Shown here one piece after another: positions 1 to 8,312 of a stretch of DNA of 64,000 nucleotides. The notes beneath the pieces are model-generated. The model made no database searches and was not told the origin of the DNA. It was given only the letters and a program-made list of their open reading frames with translations. How positions within the stretch are numbered: position 1 is the stretch's first letter; each line of letters opens with the position of its first letter. Location: the NCBI GenBank assembly GCA_036924835.1, contig JBAGRR010000001.1, forward strand, positions 186,001 through 250,000, in the 5' to 3' direction. Both the position numbers and the translations under genes were made by a program. Origin of the DNA: Nitrobacteraceae bacterium AZCC 1564. Its GTDB lineage: Bacteria; Pseudomonadota; Alphaproteobacteria; Rhizobiales; Xanthobacteraceae.

Positions 1-218
1 GCTGGCGAGGCTTGTTTTACGTGACTTTTTCGACATGTTTCCACTTCCTTGCGCCGCACCCTATGCGAGGCTTGCGGACTGCCGCAAGCCGCCCAAATGG
101 AAGGGCTGCCCGCCGTTGCAATTGGGGCAATGGCCGCTATAGTCCGCGCAAATTTGGCCAAAACGGCCTGATGCCAACGGCTTGTTCGCCTTGGCGTGCA
201 CCCCACGAGGATCTTTCG
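1..218. other. leader region upstream of yajC with a hairpin
   Basis: No gene is supported here. A reading frame runs into yajC from position 12, but its first 69 codons are not YajC-like and a better start lies at 219. The only structure seen is a perfect 9-bp stem with a 4-base loop at 69-90 (GGCTTGCGG / CCGCAAGCC). It has no following T-run, so it is not a convincing terminator. Confidence 0.5.
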
Positions 219-536
219 ATGCTGATTACCCCTGCCTTTGCCCAGGCTGCCGGTGCTGCCGGTGACACCAACAGCATGCTGATGTCGCTGCTGCCGTTCG
301 CGTTGATCTTCGTGATCATGTACTTTCTGATCCTGAGGCCCCAGCAGAAGAAGCTGAAGGACCATCAGGAGTTGGTAAAGAACATCCGGCGGGGAGATAC
401 TGTCATCACGAATGGCGGTCTCGTCGGCAAGGTTACCAAGGTCGTGGATGACGACCAGATCGAGGTGGAAATCTCCGACGGCGTCCGCATCCGCCAGATG
501 GCGCCAGATGATTACCGGCGTCCGGACCAAGGGTGA
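219..536 (+). CDS. yajC: YajC, preprotein translocase accessory subunit (C-terminus frameshifted)
   Basis: YajC is a small single-span inner-membrane protein that associates with SecDF in the Sec translocon. The start at 219 is chosen because ACGAGG lies at 205-210 and the protein then begins MLITPAFAQAAG. A hydrophobic helix covers about residues 22-42, followed by the hallmark LRPQQKK and a small basic domain. The frame ends in APDDYRRPDQG. If one G of GATGGCG near 498-502 is removed, the reading continues RQMITGVRTKGEP and stops at 574-576, which matches the usual end of rhizobial YajC as I remember it. The expected tail is therefore probably lost through a one-base insertion. It lies directly before secD and secF. 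Confidence 0.9.
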   Translation: MLITPAFAQAAGAAGDTNSMLMSLLPFALIFVIMYFLILRPQQKKLKDHQELVKNIRRGDTVITNGGLVGKVTKVVDDDQIEVEISDGVRIRQMAPDDYRRPDQG

Positions 537-623
537 GCCGGCTAAGGATTCGAAGGAAGAATCCGCCGCGAGCTGATGCTTTCGGTTCGCGACTATATGT
601 ATCTGATCTGACAGGTCATCTCG

Positions 624-2222
624 ATGTTGTATTTCTCGCGGTGGAAGGCGCTGGCGATCATTCTGACCGCCGTGATCGTTTGCCTTTTCGCGGTTCCGAA
701 CTTCTTCCCTGAAGCGACCGTCAAGAGCTGGCCGAAATGGGCCCAGCGTCATGTCGTGCTTGGTCTCGACCTGCAGGGTGGTTCTCACCTTTTGTTCGAA
801 GTCGATTCCAATTCAGTGAAGAAGGACAAGCTGGAGCAAGTTCGCGACGAGGCCCGGCGGACATTGCGCGATGCCAAGATCGGCTACACCGGCCTTGCCG
901 TGCGTAACGACACCGTTGAGGTTCGCGTCAAGGACACTGATCTGACGAACGCACTCGCGAAGCTGCGTGAGCTTTCGCAACCGCTGGGCGGCATTCTGGG
1001 ATCGAGCGGGCAGCGCAGCCTGGAAGTCAGCGATGCCGGAGGCGGGTTGATCCGGCTCACGGTGCCGCCCGCTGCCATCACCGAGCGAATCCGCCAGACG
1101 GTCGAGCAGTCCATCCAGATCGTTGAAAAGCGCATCAACGAACTCGGTACCGTCGAGCCGCTGATCCAGCGCCAGGGCGTTGACCGTATTCTGGTGCAGG
1201 TGCCCGGATTGCAGGATCCGACACGTGTGATCGAACTCGTCGGCAAAACCGCGAAGATGGAATTCCGGATGGTGGACACGTCGGTGTCGCCTGAGCAGGC
1301 CCAAGGGGGCCGGGTGCCGCCGGAGTCCGAAATCCTGATGAGCGCGTCGTCGCCCAAGATTCCTTATGTCATCAAGAAGCAGGTGCTGGTGCCGGGCGCG
1401 GATTTGACCGACGCGCAACCGGGCTTCGATCAGCGCACGGGTGAGCCAATCGTCACCTTCCGCTTCAACACGTCGGGCGCACGCAAGTTCGCACAGGCGA
1501 CGCTTGAGAATGTCGGCCAGCCGTTTGCCATCGTCCTCGACAATGAGGTGATTTCAGCGCCCGTCATTCGCGAACCCATTACCGGCGGCTCCGGACAGAT
1601 TTCCGGCAACTTCACCGTGCAGGGCGCGAACGATCTCGCGATTCTGCTGCGAGCGGGCGCGCTGCCCGCGCCGCTGACGCCGATCGAGCAACGGACGGTC
1701 GGTCCCGGCCTTGGGCAGGACTCAATCGCGGCCGGCGAACTGGCGTCTTACGTCGGCTCGGTGCTGGTCATCGTCTTCATGTTGCTGACCTATCGCTTGT
1801 TCGGTTTCTTCGCCAATGTGGCAGTTGCCATCAACGTGGCGATGATCTTCGGCATCCTGTCGATGTTGAATGCAACGCTAACGCTGCCCGGCATCGCCGG
1901 CATCGTTCTGACGGTTGGTATTGCGGTGGACTCCAACGTGCTGATCTACGAGCGTATCCGTGAAGAGGTGCGCAACGGCCGCACCGCTATCTCAGCGATT
2001 GACGCTGGGTTCAGCCGTGCGTTGGCGACGATCATGGACTCCAACATCACGACGTTTATCGCGGCGGCCGTGTTGTTCTACATCGGCACGGGCCCGGTTC
2101 GCGGCTTTGCCGTCACGCTCGGCATTGGCATCATCACCACCGTGTTCACGGCGTTCACTGTTACGCGGCTGATCGTCGCGATGTGGGTGAGCTGGAAGCG
2201 GCCAAAGACCGTTCCGATTTGA
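624..2222 (+). CDS. secD: SecD, protein translocase subunit
   Basis: SecD is the larger half of the SecDF proton-driven motor that helps proteins leave SecYEG on the periplasmic side. The 532-residue protein has a first transmembrane helix at about residues 8-27 and the SecD motif GLDLQGG at 47-53. A long periplasmic region with P1-like features follows, then five clustered membrane helices from about residue 375 to the end. That region contains the conserved VGIAVDSNVLIYERIREE stretch. Its length is usual for alphaproteobacteria. It is followed after 11 bases by secF and clearly shares its operon. Confidence 0.97.
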   Translation: MLYFSRWKALAIILTAVIVCLFAVPNFFPEATVKSWPKWAQRHVVLGLDLQGGSHLLFEVDSNSVKKDKLEQVRDEARRTLRDAKIGYTGLAVRNDTVEVRVKDTDLTNALAKLRELSQPLGGILGSSGQRSLEVSDAGGGLIRLTVPPAAITERIRQTVEQSIQIVEKRINELGTVEPLIQRQGVDRILVQVPGLQDPTRVIELVGKTAKMEFRMVDTSVSPEQAQGGRVPPESEILMSASSPKIPYVIKKQVLVPGADLTDAQPGFDQRTGEPIVTFRFNTSGARKFAQATLENVGQPFAIVLDNEVISAPVIREPITGGSGQISGNFTVQGANDLAILLRAGALPAPLTPIEQRTVGPGLGQDSIAAGELASYVGSVLVIVFMLLTYRLFGFFANVAVAINVAMIFGILSMLNATLTLPGIAGIVLTVGIAVDSNVLIYERIREEVRNGRTAISAIDAGFSRALATIMDSNITTFIAAAVLFYIGTGPVRGFAVTLGIGIITTVFTAFTVTRLIVAMWVSWKRPKTVPI

Positions 2223-2233
2223 GGTAGTTGGCT

Positions 2234-3259
2234 GTGACTCATACGATTATTATCGCGCTTGCCATCTTCATCGTCGTCCTGACGGTGTTGAGCATCTACG
2301 GCGTCATTCCAGCCCTTCGTATCGTTCCGGACGACACGAAGTTCGACTTCATGCGCTTTCGCCGGATCAGCTTTCCGATCTCGGCGGCGATGTCGATCCT
2401 GGCAATCACGCTGTATTTTACCCACGGCCTGAATTTCGGCATCGATTTCAAGGGCGGCACGCTGCTTGAAATCCAGACCAAGTCGGGCCCTGCGGATATG
2501 GCGGCGCTGCGCACCCAATTGGGCACGCTGAACTTCGGTGACGTTCAGCTTCAGCAGTTTGGCGGTCCGAACGACGTTCTGATCCGCATTGCCGAACAGC
2601 CGGGCGGTGATCAGGCTCAGCAAGAGGCCGTGCAGAAGGTGCGTCAGCTATTCGGCGATACCGTTGACTATCGCCGCGTCGAAGTCGTCGGTCCTCGCGT
2701 GTCGGGCGAGTTGCTCGCCTATGGCACCATCGGCCTGATGCTCGCGATATTCTCGATCCTGATCTACCTCTGGTTCCGCTTCGAATGGCAGTTTGCGTTG
2801 GGCGCGATGATCGCCAACGTTCACGACATCGTGCTGACGCTAGGCTTTATGTCGGTGACACAGATCGAGTTCGATCTGACCAGTATCGCGGCGCTGCTGA
2901 CCATTCTCGGCTACTCGCTCAACGACACCGTCGTCATCTACGACCGTATTCGCGAAATGCTGCGGCGTTATAAGAAGATGCCGATGACCGACCTGCTCAA
3001 TGCGTCGATCAATTCGACGCTGTCGCGCTCGATCATCACCCACGTCACCGTGACGTTGGCGTTGCTTGCGCTGCTGCTGTTCGGCGGCAAGGCGATCCAC
3101 AGCTTCACTGCCACGATGATGTTCGGCGTGGTGCTGGTCGGTACTTATACGTCGATCTTCATCGCGGCGCCGATCCTGATCTATCTCGGTGTGGGCACCA
3201 ATCGGGCTGGTGGCGAAGAAGAAGACAAACCGTCGAAAGATAAATCGTCAAAGAAGTGA
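2234..3259 (+). CDS. secF: SecF, protein translocase subunit
   Basis: SecF is the partner of SecD in the inner-membrane translocation motor. I start it at GTG 2234 because GAGG at 2221-2224 is well spaced for it, whereas TTG 2228 would sit too close. The 341-residue protein has a first helix near residues 4-24, the SecF signature GIDFKGG at 69-75, a short periplasmic domain and five helices at the end. The loop with SLNDTVVIYDRIRE is the SecF counterpart of the SecD loop. The C-terminal tail is lysine-rich and cytoplasmic. A 13-bp hairpin follows the stop. Confidence 0.97.
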   Translation: MTHTIIIALAIFIVVLTVLSIYGVIPALRIVPDDTKFDFMRFRRISFPISAAMSILAITLYFTHGLNFGIDFKGGTLLEIQTKSGPADMAALRTQLGTLNFGDVQLQQFGGPNDVLIRIAEQPGGDQAQQEAVQKVRQLFGDTVDYRRVEVVGPRVSGELLAYGTIGLMLAIFSILIYLWFRFEWQFALGAMIANVHDIVLTLGFMSVTQIEFDLTSIAALLTILGYSLNDTVVIYDRIREMLRRYKKMPMTDLLNASINSTLSRSIITHVTVTLALLALLLFGGKAIHSFTATMMFGVVLVGTYTSIFIAAPILIYLGVGTNRAGGEEEDKPSKDKSSKK

Positions 3260-3267
3260 ATAAGAGG

Positions 3268-3304
3268 GCGATCCAGCGCAGCGTTCGAGCTTGCGTTGGA
3301 TCGC
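3268..3304 (+). terminator. hairpin after secF
   Basis: GCGATCCAGCGCA (3268-3280) can pair with TGCGTTGGATCGC (3292-3304), with one G-U pair, to form a 13-bp stem 9 bases after the secF stop. There is no T-run after it, so it may act as an mRNA 3-prime stabiliser or weak attenuator before the next gene, not as a full terminator. Confidence 0.4.
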
Positions 3305-3323
3305 ACTCCCAACTGAAGGGCGC

Positions 3324-3740
3324 ATGATCTTGTCGCCAGACCGCTCCCATTTTGGCGAATCATCCCAATCAGACGCACCGCACCTTCCTCGATCCGCGCC
3401 GATCGATGCTTATGGCAATGGCGGCTTTCGCTTCGCCGATATGTCGCATCGCGGTTCGCTGCTGTGCCTGCCGAACGCCATTTGGGCATGGCCCGTTTCG
3501 GCGCCGGAGGAGATCACCGAGGCGTCGCTGTTCCGGGTATTTGAGCACTCCGCAGACATCGACACGCTGTTGATCGGGACCGGGGCAGGTGTCTGGTTGG
3601 CGCCATCGAGCTTGCGTGAGGCGCTGCGGCGGGTGAAAGTTGTTCTCGACACGATGCAGACAGGTCCCGCGATCCGCACCTACAATGTCATGATCGGCGA
3701 GCGACGCCGCGTCGCGGCTGCATTGATTGCCGTACCATGA
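3324..3740 (+). CDS. Mth938-like domain protein (DUF498/DUF598)
   Basis: This 138-residue protein matches the Mth938-like fold (COG3737, AAMDC-like). The core features seen are YGNGGFRFADMSHRGSLLCLP, a helical middle, LLIGTGAGVWLAP and the end region with TYNVMIGERRRVAAALI. The biochemical role of the family is not settled. The start at ATG 3324 is supported by GAAGGG at 3315-3320; an upstream in-frame start at 3291 adds residues that do not look like the family. The stop overlaps the start of the next gene (ATGA), so the two are translationally coupled. The same pairing is familiar downstream of secDF in this bacterial group. Confidence 0.85.
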   Translation: MILSPDRSHFGESSQSDAPHLPRSAPIDAYGNGGFRFADMSHRGSLLCLPNAIWAWPVSAPEEITEASLFRVFEHSADIDTLLIGTGAGVWLAPSSLREALRRVKVVLDTMQTGPAIRTYNVMIGERRRVAAALIAVP

Positions 3741-4600
3741 CGACAACTGCTTCTAGTGACGCTGCGTTTTGCGCCGATCTGGTGCGTACGCGCGATTTTA
3801 CCAGCTATGCCGCAAGCCTGTTTGTCCCGCCTGCACCACGCCGCGCGTGGCTCGCACTGGCCGCATTCAGTAGTGAAGTCTCTCACGTGCGCGACCATGT
3901 CAGTCAGGCGCTGACGGGCGAGATCCGCTTGCAGTGGTGGCGTGATGCTTTGACAGGGCAGGCAGGCAGAACGGAACACAGTGAGGTCACGGGCAATCCG
4001 GTGGCCGCAGAGTTGCTGCGGGCGATTACGGAATACAAGCTGCCGGTCGAGACTTTTATTCGATTGATCGATGCGCATGTATTCGATGTCTACGACGATC
4101 CCATGCCCGATATCGCTGCGCTTGAGGCGCATTGCCGCGATACGTCCGCTGCGCTCTATGCATTGCGCGCCCGCACCTTGAGCGTGACCGCGCCCGAGGT
4201 CTCGCGGATTGCCGATCACGCCGGCATTGCCGAAGGACTGGTCGATGTGATGCTTGCATTGCCCCGGCACAGTGCGCGGCGGCAGCTCTATCTGCCCGCT
4301 GATCTCATGAACCTTCATGACGTGGTCGCGGAGGATGTGTTCATGCAGAAATCAGACAAACCGCTGCGAGAGGCTCTGGCTCATCTCCGCCGTGAAGCCC
4401 GCAAGCAACTGGACACTGCGTTCGCGCTGATGGGGAACGCACCGGCCGCCTCGCGGCCGGCTTTCCTGCCCTTGGTGATGGTGCAGCGAATCCTGTCAAA
4501 GCTAGACGCATCGAGTCCGTTCGATCCACCATCGACGTCCCGCCTGGCAACGCTCTGGACGATCTGGCGCGCGGCAAGCGGGGCGCCGTTCAAGAGCTGA
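3737..4600 (+). CDS. squalene/phytoene synthase family protein
   Basis: A 287-residue all-helical protein of the squalene/phytoene synthase superfamily (COG1562), also related to the mitochondrial factor NDUFAF6. Recognisable stretches are RTRDFTSYAASLFVPPAPRR near the start, EIRLQWWRDAL at about residues 71-81, and an Asp-rich helix with DAHVFDVYDDPMPD at about 111-124. There is no carotenoid or hopanoid gene beside it and the second Asp-rich motif is weak, so a prenyl-transfer reaction is not certain. It overlaps the previous gene by four bases and is convergent with trmFO, 12 bases away. Confidence 0.85.
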   Translation: MTTTASSDAAFCADLVRTRDFTSYAASLFVPPAPRRAWLALAAFSSEVSHVRDHVSQALTGEIRLQWWRDALTGQAGRTEHSEVTGNPVAAELLRAITEYKLPVETFIRLIDAHVFDVYDDPMPDIAALEAHCRDTSAALYALRARTLSVTAPEVSRIADHAGIAEGLVDVMLALPRHSARRQLYLPADLMNLHDVVAEDVFMQKSDKPLREALAHLRREARKQLDTAFALMGNAPAASRPAFLPLVMVQRILSKLDASSPFDPPSTSRLATLWTIWRAASGAPFKS

Positions 4601-4612
4601 TTTGCCACCACA

Positions 4613-6052
4613 CTAGGCGGCGCGGGACACACGCAGCGTATCGGCGATCCAGCTGTCGAGGTCAGCCAAGGCTCGTGCGCTCATCGCCTGTTTCTTCGCG
4701 ATGGTCTTCTCGTTGCCGCGAAGCCGAGTGCCGTCGGGCTTTTTGGTCGGCGGCGATGCGAGCGGCGGAAGTAGTCCGAAATTGATGTTCATCGGCTGAA
4801 ACGAGCGCGGTCCGGCGTCGATCGTCTCGATGTGTCCGCCCGTGATGTGACCGAGCAGCGCGCCCAGCGCCGTTGTGGGGGGCGGCGGGGTGATCGCGTC
4901 GCCTCGTGCATCGGCTGCAGCGAAGAGTCCCGCAAGCAAACCAATTCCAGCGGATTCGACATAGCCTTCGCATCCAGTCATCTGACCGGCAAACCGCAGG
5001 CGCGGTTGCGCATGCAGTCTCAATTGCGGGTCAAGCAGTATCGGGGAGTTGAGGAACGTGTTGCGATGGAGGCCGCCGAGGCGCGCAAACTCGGCGTTCT
5101 GCAGACCCGGGATCATGCGGAGCACCTGCGTTTGCGCGCCGTACTTCAGCTTGGTCTGGAATCCGACGATGTTGTAGAGCGTGCCGAGTTTGTTGTCCTG
5201 ACGCAGTTGGACGATGGCGTAGGGCTTGACCGTGGGATCGCGTGGATTCGTCAATCCAACCGGCTTCATCGGCCCGTGGCGCAGTGTTTCGCGGCCACGC
5301 TCAGCCATCACTTCGATCGGCAAACAGCCGTCGAAATAGGGCGTGTTGGCTTCCCATTCCTTGAAGTCCGTCTTCTCGCCGGCGAGCAGCGCATCGACGA
5401 ATGCGTCGTACTGTTCGCGTGTCATCGGGCAATTGATGTAGTCGGCGCCATTGCCGCCCGGACCGACCTTGTCGTAGCGGGATTGGAACCAAGCGATCGA
5501 CATATCAATGGAGTCGCGATGCACGATGGGCGCGATCGCATCGAAAAAGGCGAGGGCATTTTCCCCCGAAAGCGCGCGGATAGCTTCCGCCAGCGGTGCA
5601 GACGTGAGTGGGCCGGTTGCAACGATAACGTTGTGCCATTCCTCAGGCGGCAGGCCGGCGATTTCCTCACGCCGGATCTCGACCCGCGGATGAGCGATGA
5701 GCGCCGCATTGACCGCTGCAGAGAAGCCCTCACGATCAACCGCCAGCGCGCCGCCGGCCGGAACCTGGTTGGCGTCAGCGCTCCGCATGATCAGGGAGTT
5801 CAGCTTGCGCAGTTCGGCATGAAGCAGACCGACCGCGTTGTTGGTCGCGTCGTCAGATCGGAACGAGTTTGAACAAACGAGTTCGGCGAGGCTGTCGGTG
5901 CGGTGCGCGTCGGTTGTGCGGACTGGCCGCATTTCATGCAGGACAACGTTCACACCGGCATTGGCAATCTGCCAAGCAGCTTCGGAGCCTGCGAGGCCGC
6001 CGCCGATAATGTGAATGGGATCCGTGGATGCAGTTTTGCTTTCAGTTGTCAT
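4613..6052 (-). CDS. trmFO: TrmFO, folate/FAD-dependent tRNA uracil-54 methyltransferase
   Basis: TrmFO makes 5-methyluridine at position 54 of tRNA using methylene-tetrahydrofolate and FADH2. The N-terminal FAD-binding motif [16 protein letters not shown] is clear, as are the cysteine-bearing CSNSFRSDD and the C-terminal [15 protein letters not shown]. The full length of about 479 residues is somewhat long for the family but shows no gap. The start is taken at ATG 6050-6052; an upstream TTG at 6061 is possible. The ribosome binding site is weak. A hairpin separates it from the DUF1127 gene on the same strand, so it probably has its own promoter. Confidence 0.95.
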   Translation of the reverse strand: MTTESKTASTDPIHIIGGGLAGSEAAWQIANAGVNVVLHEMRPVRTTDAHRTDSLAELVCSNSFRSDDATNNAVGLLHAELRKLNSLIMRSADANQVPAGGALAVDREGFSAAVNAALIAHPRVEIRREEIAGLPPEEWHNVIVATGPLTSAPLAEAIRALSGENALAFFDAIAPIVHRDSIDMSIAWFQSRYDKVGPGGNGADYINCPMTREQYDAFVDALLAGEKTDFKEWEANTPYFDGCLPIEVMAERGRETLRHGPMKPVGLTNPRDPTVKPYAIVQLRQDNKLGTLYNIVGFQTKLKYGAQTQVLRMIPGLQNAEFARLGGLHRNTFLNSPILLDPQLRLHAQPRLRFAGQMTGCEGYVESAGIGLLAGLFAAADARGDAITPPPPTTALGALLGHITGGHIETIDAGPRSFQPMNINFGLLPPLASPPTKKPDGTRLRGNEKTIAKKQAMSARALADLDSWIADTLRVSRAA

Positions 6053-6133
6053 AGCTGACAACTAGAGCCCACCGGGGGCGGGTGCAACGGGCACTGCGGC
6101 TCCACCGGAACAATTGAAGACCTATATACGACA

Positions 6134-6154
6134 ACGCCCGCTGGAGGCGGGCGT
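6134..6154 (-). terminator. hairpin between the DUF1127 gene and trmFO
   Basis: ACGCCCGC at 6134-6141 and GCGGGCGT at 6147-6154 form an 8-bp stem with a 5-base loop. It lies 34 bases after the stop of the minus-strand DUF1127 gene. The sequence read next on that strand (TGTCGTATAT) is only moderately T-rich, so termination is plausible but not proven. Confidence 0.5.
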
Positions 6155-6187
6155 GATCCGTTAGTTCAGTACGTCAACTTCGGCTGA

Positions 6188-6340
6188 TTAGCCGTTGTAG
6201 GCACCAGCAGCAACGCGGCGGATGTCCGAGCGGTCAAGCCCGATGTCAGCCAGTTCGCGATCGCTGAGCTGCGACAGTTCGGCGACATTGCGCTGATATT
6301 CGCGAAACGCCTGAATAGCGCGGATAAGCGAGAGCAACAT
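6188..6340 (-). CDS. DUF1127 domain small protein
   Basis: A 50-residue protein beginning MLLSLIRAIQAFREYQRN and ending in RRVAAGAYNG. The middle holds the DUF1127 signature ELSQLSDRELADIGLDRSDI. DUF1127 proteins are short, abundant, arginine-rich alphaproteobacterial proteins. Some act in RNA turnover or in phosphate and stress responses, but the role of this copy is unknown. A strong AAAGGAG lies just before the ATG. The gene is monocistronic, with a long AT-rich leader region upstream and a hairpin downstream. Confidence 0.9.
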   Translation of the reverse strand: MLLSLIRAIQAFREYQRNVAELSQLSDRELADIGLDRSDIRRVAAGAYNG

Positions 6341-6784
6341 GATAATCTCCTTTGAATTCCCGATTCAGCTCTTGAAAGCAGCTTCATCGCTGAAGTGAAT
6401 ATAGGGGAGTATCTCGCGCCGCAACACAGCAATTGTTGCGATGCAGCTAAGCAATTCATGCATATCTCATTAAGAAATGATTAATCTTTCAGCTAAGAAT
6501 TAAGCCGTGAATTAAGCTTTGAGGCAGGATTTGAGACAGATTTTGACGACCTATCATAGATTTGGAGGAATAGAGGATTCAGTCGACGGGTCGACCGATC
6601 CGACGGAAGAAGCTGAGCTATGCTCTTGCGGGCTCCAACAGTCGAATTGTTCCGCTGAATGTTGATTCTAGAAACTTTTCACCCAAAACTGTGAATGATT
6701 GTTCATTTTGACTTTCACGCAGCGTTGCGTCGCTTCTTCGTGAGAATCATGGACGTCGGAGGGGGAGCGTGGCATAGCCGCGCG
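6341..6784. other. intergenic region with divergent promoters
   Basis: This 444-base stretch separates the DUF1127 gene (minus) from the copper-related pair (plus). It is AT-rich between 6450 and 6560, which fits a promoter region. A GGAGGGGG at 6757-6764 precedes the next gene by about 20 bases. I see no repeat, RNA gene or further coding frame. Confidence 0.5.
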
Positions 6785-7165
6785 ATGCGGAAACATTCTT
6801 CCATGCGGCGTCTATGTCTGGCCCTGCTGCTTTCACATGCGCTGGCCATTCAGGCTCTTATCGTCGCGTGGGGCGGAGCGCAGGCGGCGGTGCCCGAAGC
6901 GGGCGCATTTGCACCGATCTGCAAGGGCATCTGGCCTGACGATAAGAAGACGGAAGACAGCGGCCCGAAATCCGGACACGGTTTTCAGCACGACTGTCTT
7001 TCTGCGTGCGCGGGTGCTTTCACTGCATTGGAGTCGCAGCCACCGAGCTCATTGCTGATATGCCGCAGCCTATCTCGCTCCGGCGAAATCCTGCGTGACG
7101 TTGGATTGCACGTCGCAATCACAACGCAGGTCTTTTCGGCACGAGCTCCTCCTAAGCCGGTCTGA
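6785..7165 (+). CDS. secreted cysteine-containing protein, DUF2946-like
   Basis: A small exported protein of 126 residues from ATG 6785. The signal peptide is MRRLCLALLLSHALAIQALI followed by Ala-rich sequence. The mature part has ICKGIW, a His/Cys patch (HGFQHDCLSACAGAF) and the ending FSARAPPKPV typical of DUF2946-like proteins. Such proteins are often found beside copper-handling genes. Here it lies 39 bases before a YcnI-PCuAC fusion, so a periplasmic copper role is inferred. The start is uncertain: ATG 6749 is also in frame, and the best Shine-Dalgarno-like run (6757-6764) is not ideally placed for either. The family call is tentative. Confidence 0.6.
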   Translation: MRKHSSMRRLCLALLLSHALAIQALIVAWGGAQAAVPEAGAFAPICKGIWPDDKKTEDSGPKSGHGFQHDCLSACAGAFTALESQPPSSLLICRSLSRSGEILRDVGLHVAITTQVFSARAPPKPV

Positions 7166-7204
7166 GAAAAACTTCGGACTTCTCAATCAGCTTTCGAGGA
7201 CATT

Positions 7205-8233
7205 ATGACCATCTATCTCCACAACCCCATGAGGTTGTTTGCAGGCGCTGGATTAGCAGTGCTGGCAATCATCACATCGCAATCGAGCGCATTCGCGCAC
7301 ATCACGCTCGCGACCGCTGAGACGCGAGCCAACACATACTACAAGGCCGTGCTGCAGGTGCCGCACGGCTGCGATGGGCAGGCGACGCAGAGCATCGGCG
7401 TTCAGATTCCGGAGGGCGTGATCAGCGTAAAGCCGATGCCCAAACCGAGCTGGACGCTGAACATTACACGCGGCGCCTATGCCAAGACCTATCAAAGCCA
7501 TGGCAAGCCCGTGACGGAGGGACCGAAGGAAATCGTGTGGTCGGGCGGTTCGCTGTCCGACGACAACTACGATGAGTTCGTGTTCACGAGCTTTATCTCA
7601 GGTGATTTCCAGCCTGGGCAGACGATCTATTTTCCGACCGCACAAAAGTGCGCAAGCGGGGAGATCAACTGGTCGGAGGTGCCTGCCGCAGGGCAAAGCC
7701 CGCATAGTCTCAAGGCGCCGGCTCCGGCACTGCGGATCGCCGCCGACACGACAACGATGGCGCAGATGGACCATGGCAACATGGACCACATGCATATGAG
7801 CGCGCCCGCCGCGACGGGCGGTGATACGTTCAAGGTCGGGGATCTGGTGGTGACATCACCATGGACGCGCGCGACGCCTGGGGGAGCCAAGATCGCAGGC
7901 GGCTACCTGAAGATCACCAACAACGGCAAGACATCTGATCGGCTTGTGAAGGCAACGTCGAGCATTTCCGATCGCGTTGAAGTGCACGAAATGTCGATGA
8001 CCGACGGCGTGATGAAGATGCGTGCTCTTCCTGAGGGCCTGACGATCAAACCGGGAGAGACCGTCGAACTGAAGCCGGGCGGTTTCCACATGATGTTCAT
8101 GGACATCAAGCAGCCGCTCAAGCAGGGCGATACCTTGAAGGCGACATTGACATTCGAGAAAGCTGGCAGTGTTGACGTCAGCTTCAACGTCACCGCGATC
8201 GGCGCGACGTCTGAGCCCGGCCACAAGCATTGA
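7205..8233 (+). CDS. fused YcnI (DUF1775) and PCuAC copper-binding protein
   Basis: A 342-residue exported protein that joins two copper modules. After a signal peptide ending near residue 31 (AFA-H), the DUF1775/YcnI domain starts with His32, the residue YcnI proteins use to bind copper. A His/Met-rich linker with MDHGNMDHMHM sits at 188-198. The PCuAC (DUF461) domain follows, with ligands H261, M272, H295 and M297. PCuAC proteins carry Cu(I) to cytochrome oxidase. Both domains look complete. The ribosome binding site is GAGGA at 7196-7200. It probably forms an operon with the preceding DUF2946-like gene. Confidence 0.9.
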   Translation: MTIYLHNPMRLFAGAGLAVLAIITSQSSAFAHITLATAETRANTYYKAVLQVPHGCDGQATQSIGVQIPEGVISVKPMPKPSWTLNITRGAYAKTYQSHGKPVTEGPKEIVWSGGSLSDDNYDEFVFTSFISGDFQPGQTIYFPTAQKCASGEINWSEVPAAGQSPHSLKAPAPALRIAADTTTMAQMDHGNMDHMHMSAPAATGGDTFKVGDLVVTSPWTRATPGGAKIAGGYLKITNNGKTSDRLVKATSSISDRVEVHEMSMTDGVMKMRALPEGLTIKPGETVELKPGGFHMMFMDIKQPLKQGDTLKATLTFEKAGSVDVSFNVTAIGATSEPGHKH

Positions 8234-8251
8234 TGATGTCTTGAGATACCG

Positions 8252-8280
8252 ATGGTGCGGCGGCTGGGCCGCCGCACCAT
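8252..8280. terminator. bidirectional hairpin between convergent genes
   Basis: A perfect 12-bp stem (ATGGTGCGGCGG at 8252-8263, complement at 8269-8280) with a 5-base loop lies between the copper gene and the convergent DUF2189 gene. Neither side carries a T-run, so it is only a probable transcription end or mRNA stabiliser. Confidence 0.5.
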
Positions 8281-8312
8281 GAGGCAACTGCTGCGCTGCT
8301 TTGCTGTCGCAG

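Noticed and set aside
69-90. Hairpin read as a terminator of an upstream gene
   Set aside because: There is no T-run, and the upstream gene is not visible in the window.
4832-5872. A 346-codon open frame on the plus strand
   Set aside because: It lies wholly antisense to trmFO, is arginine-rich and has no family features; it is a shadow of the GC-rich gene.
7253-7501. Minus-strand frame opposite the YcnI domain
   Set aside because: It is antisense to a clearly assigned exported copper protein.
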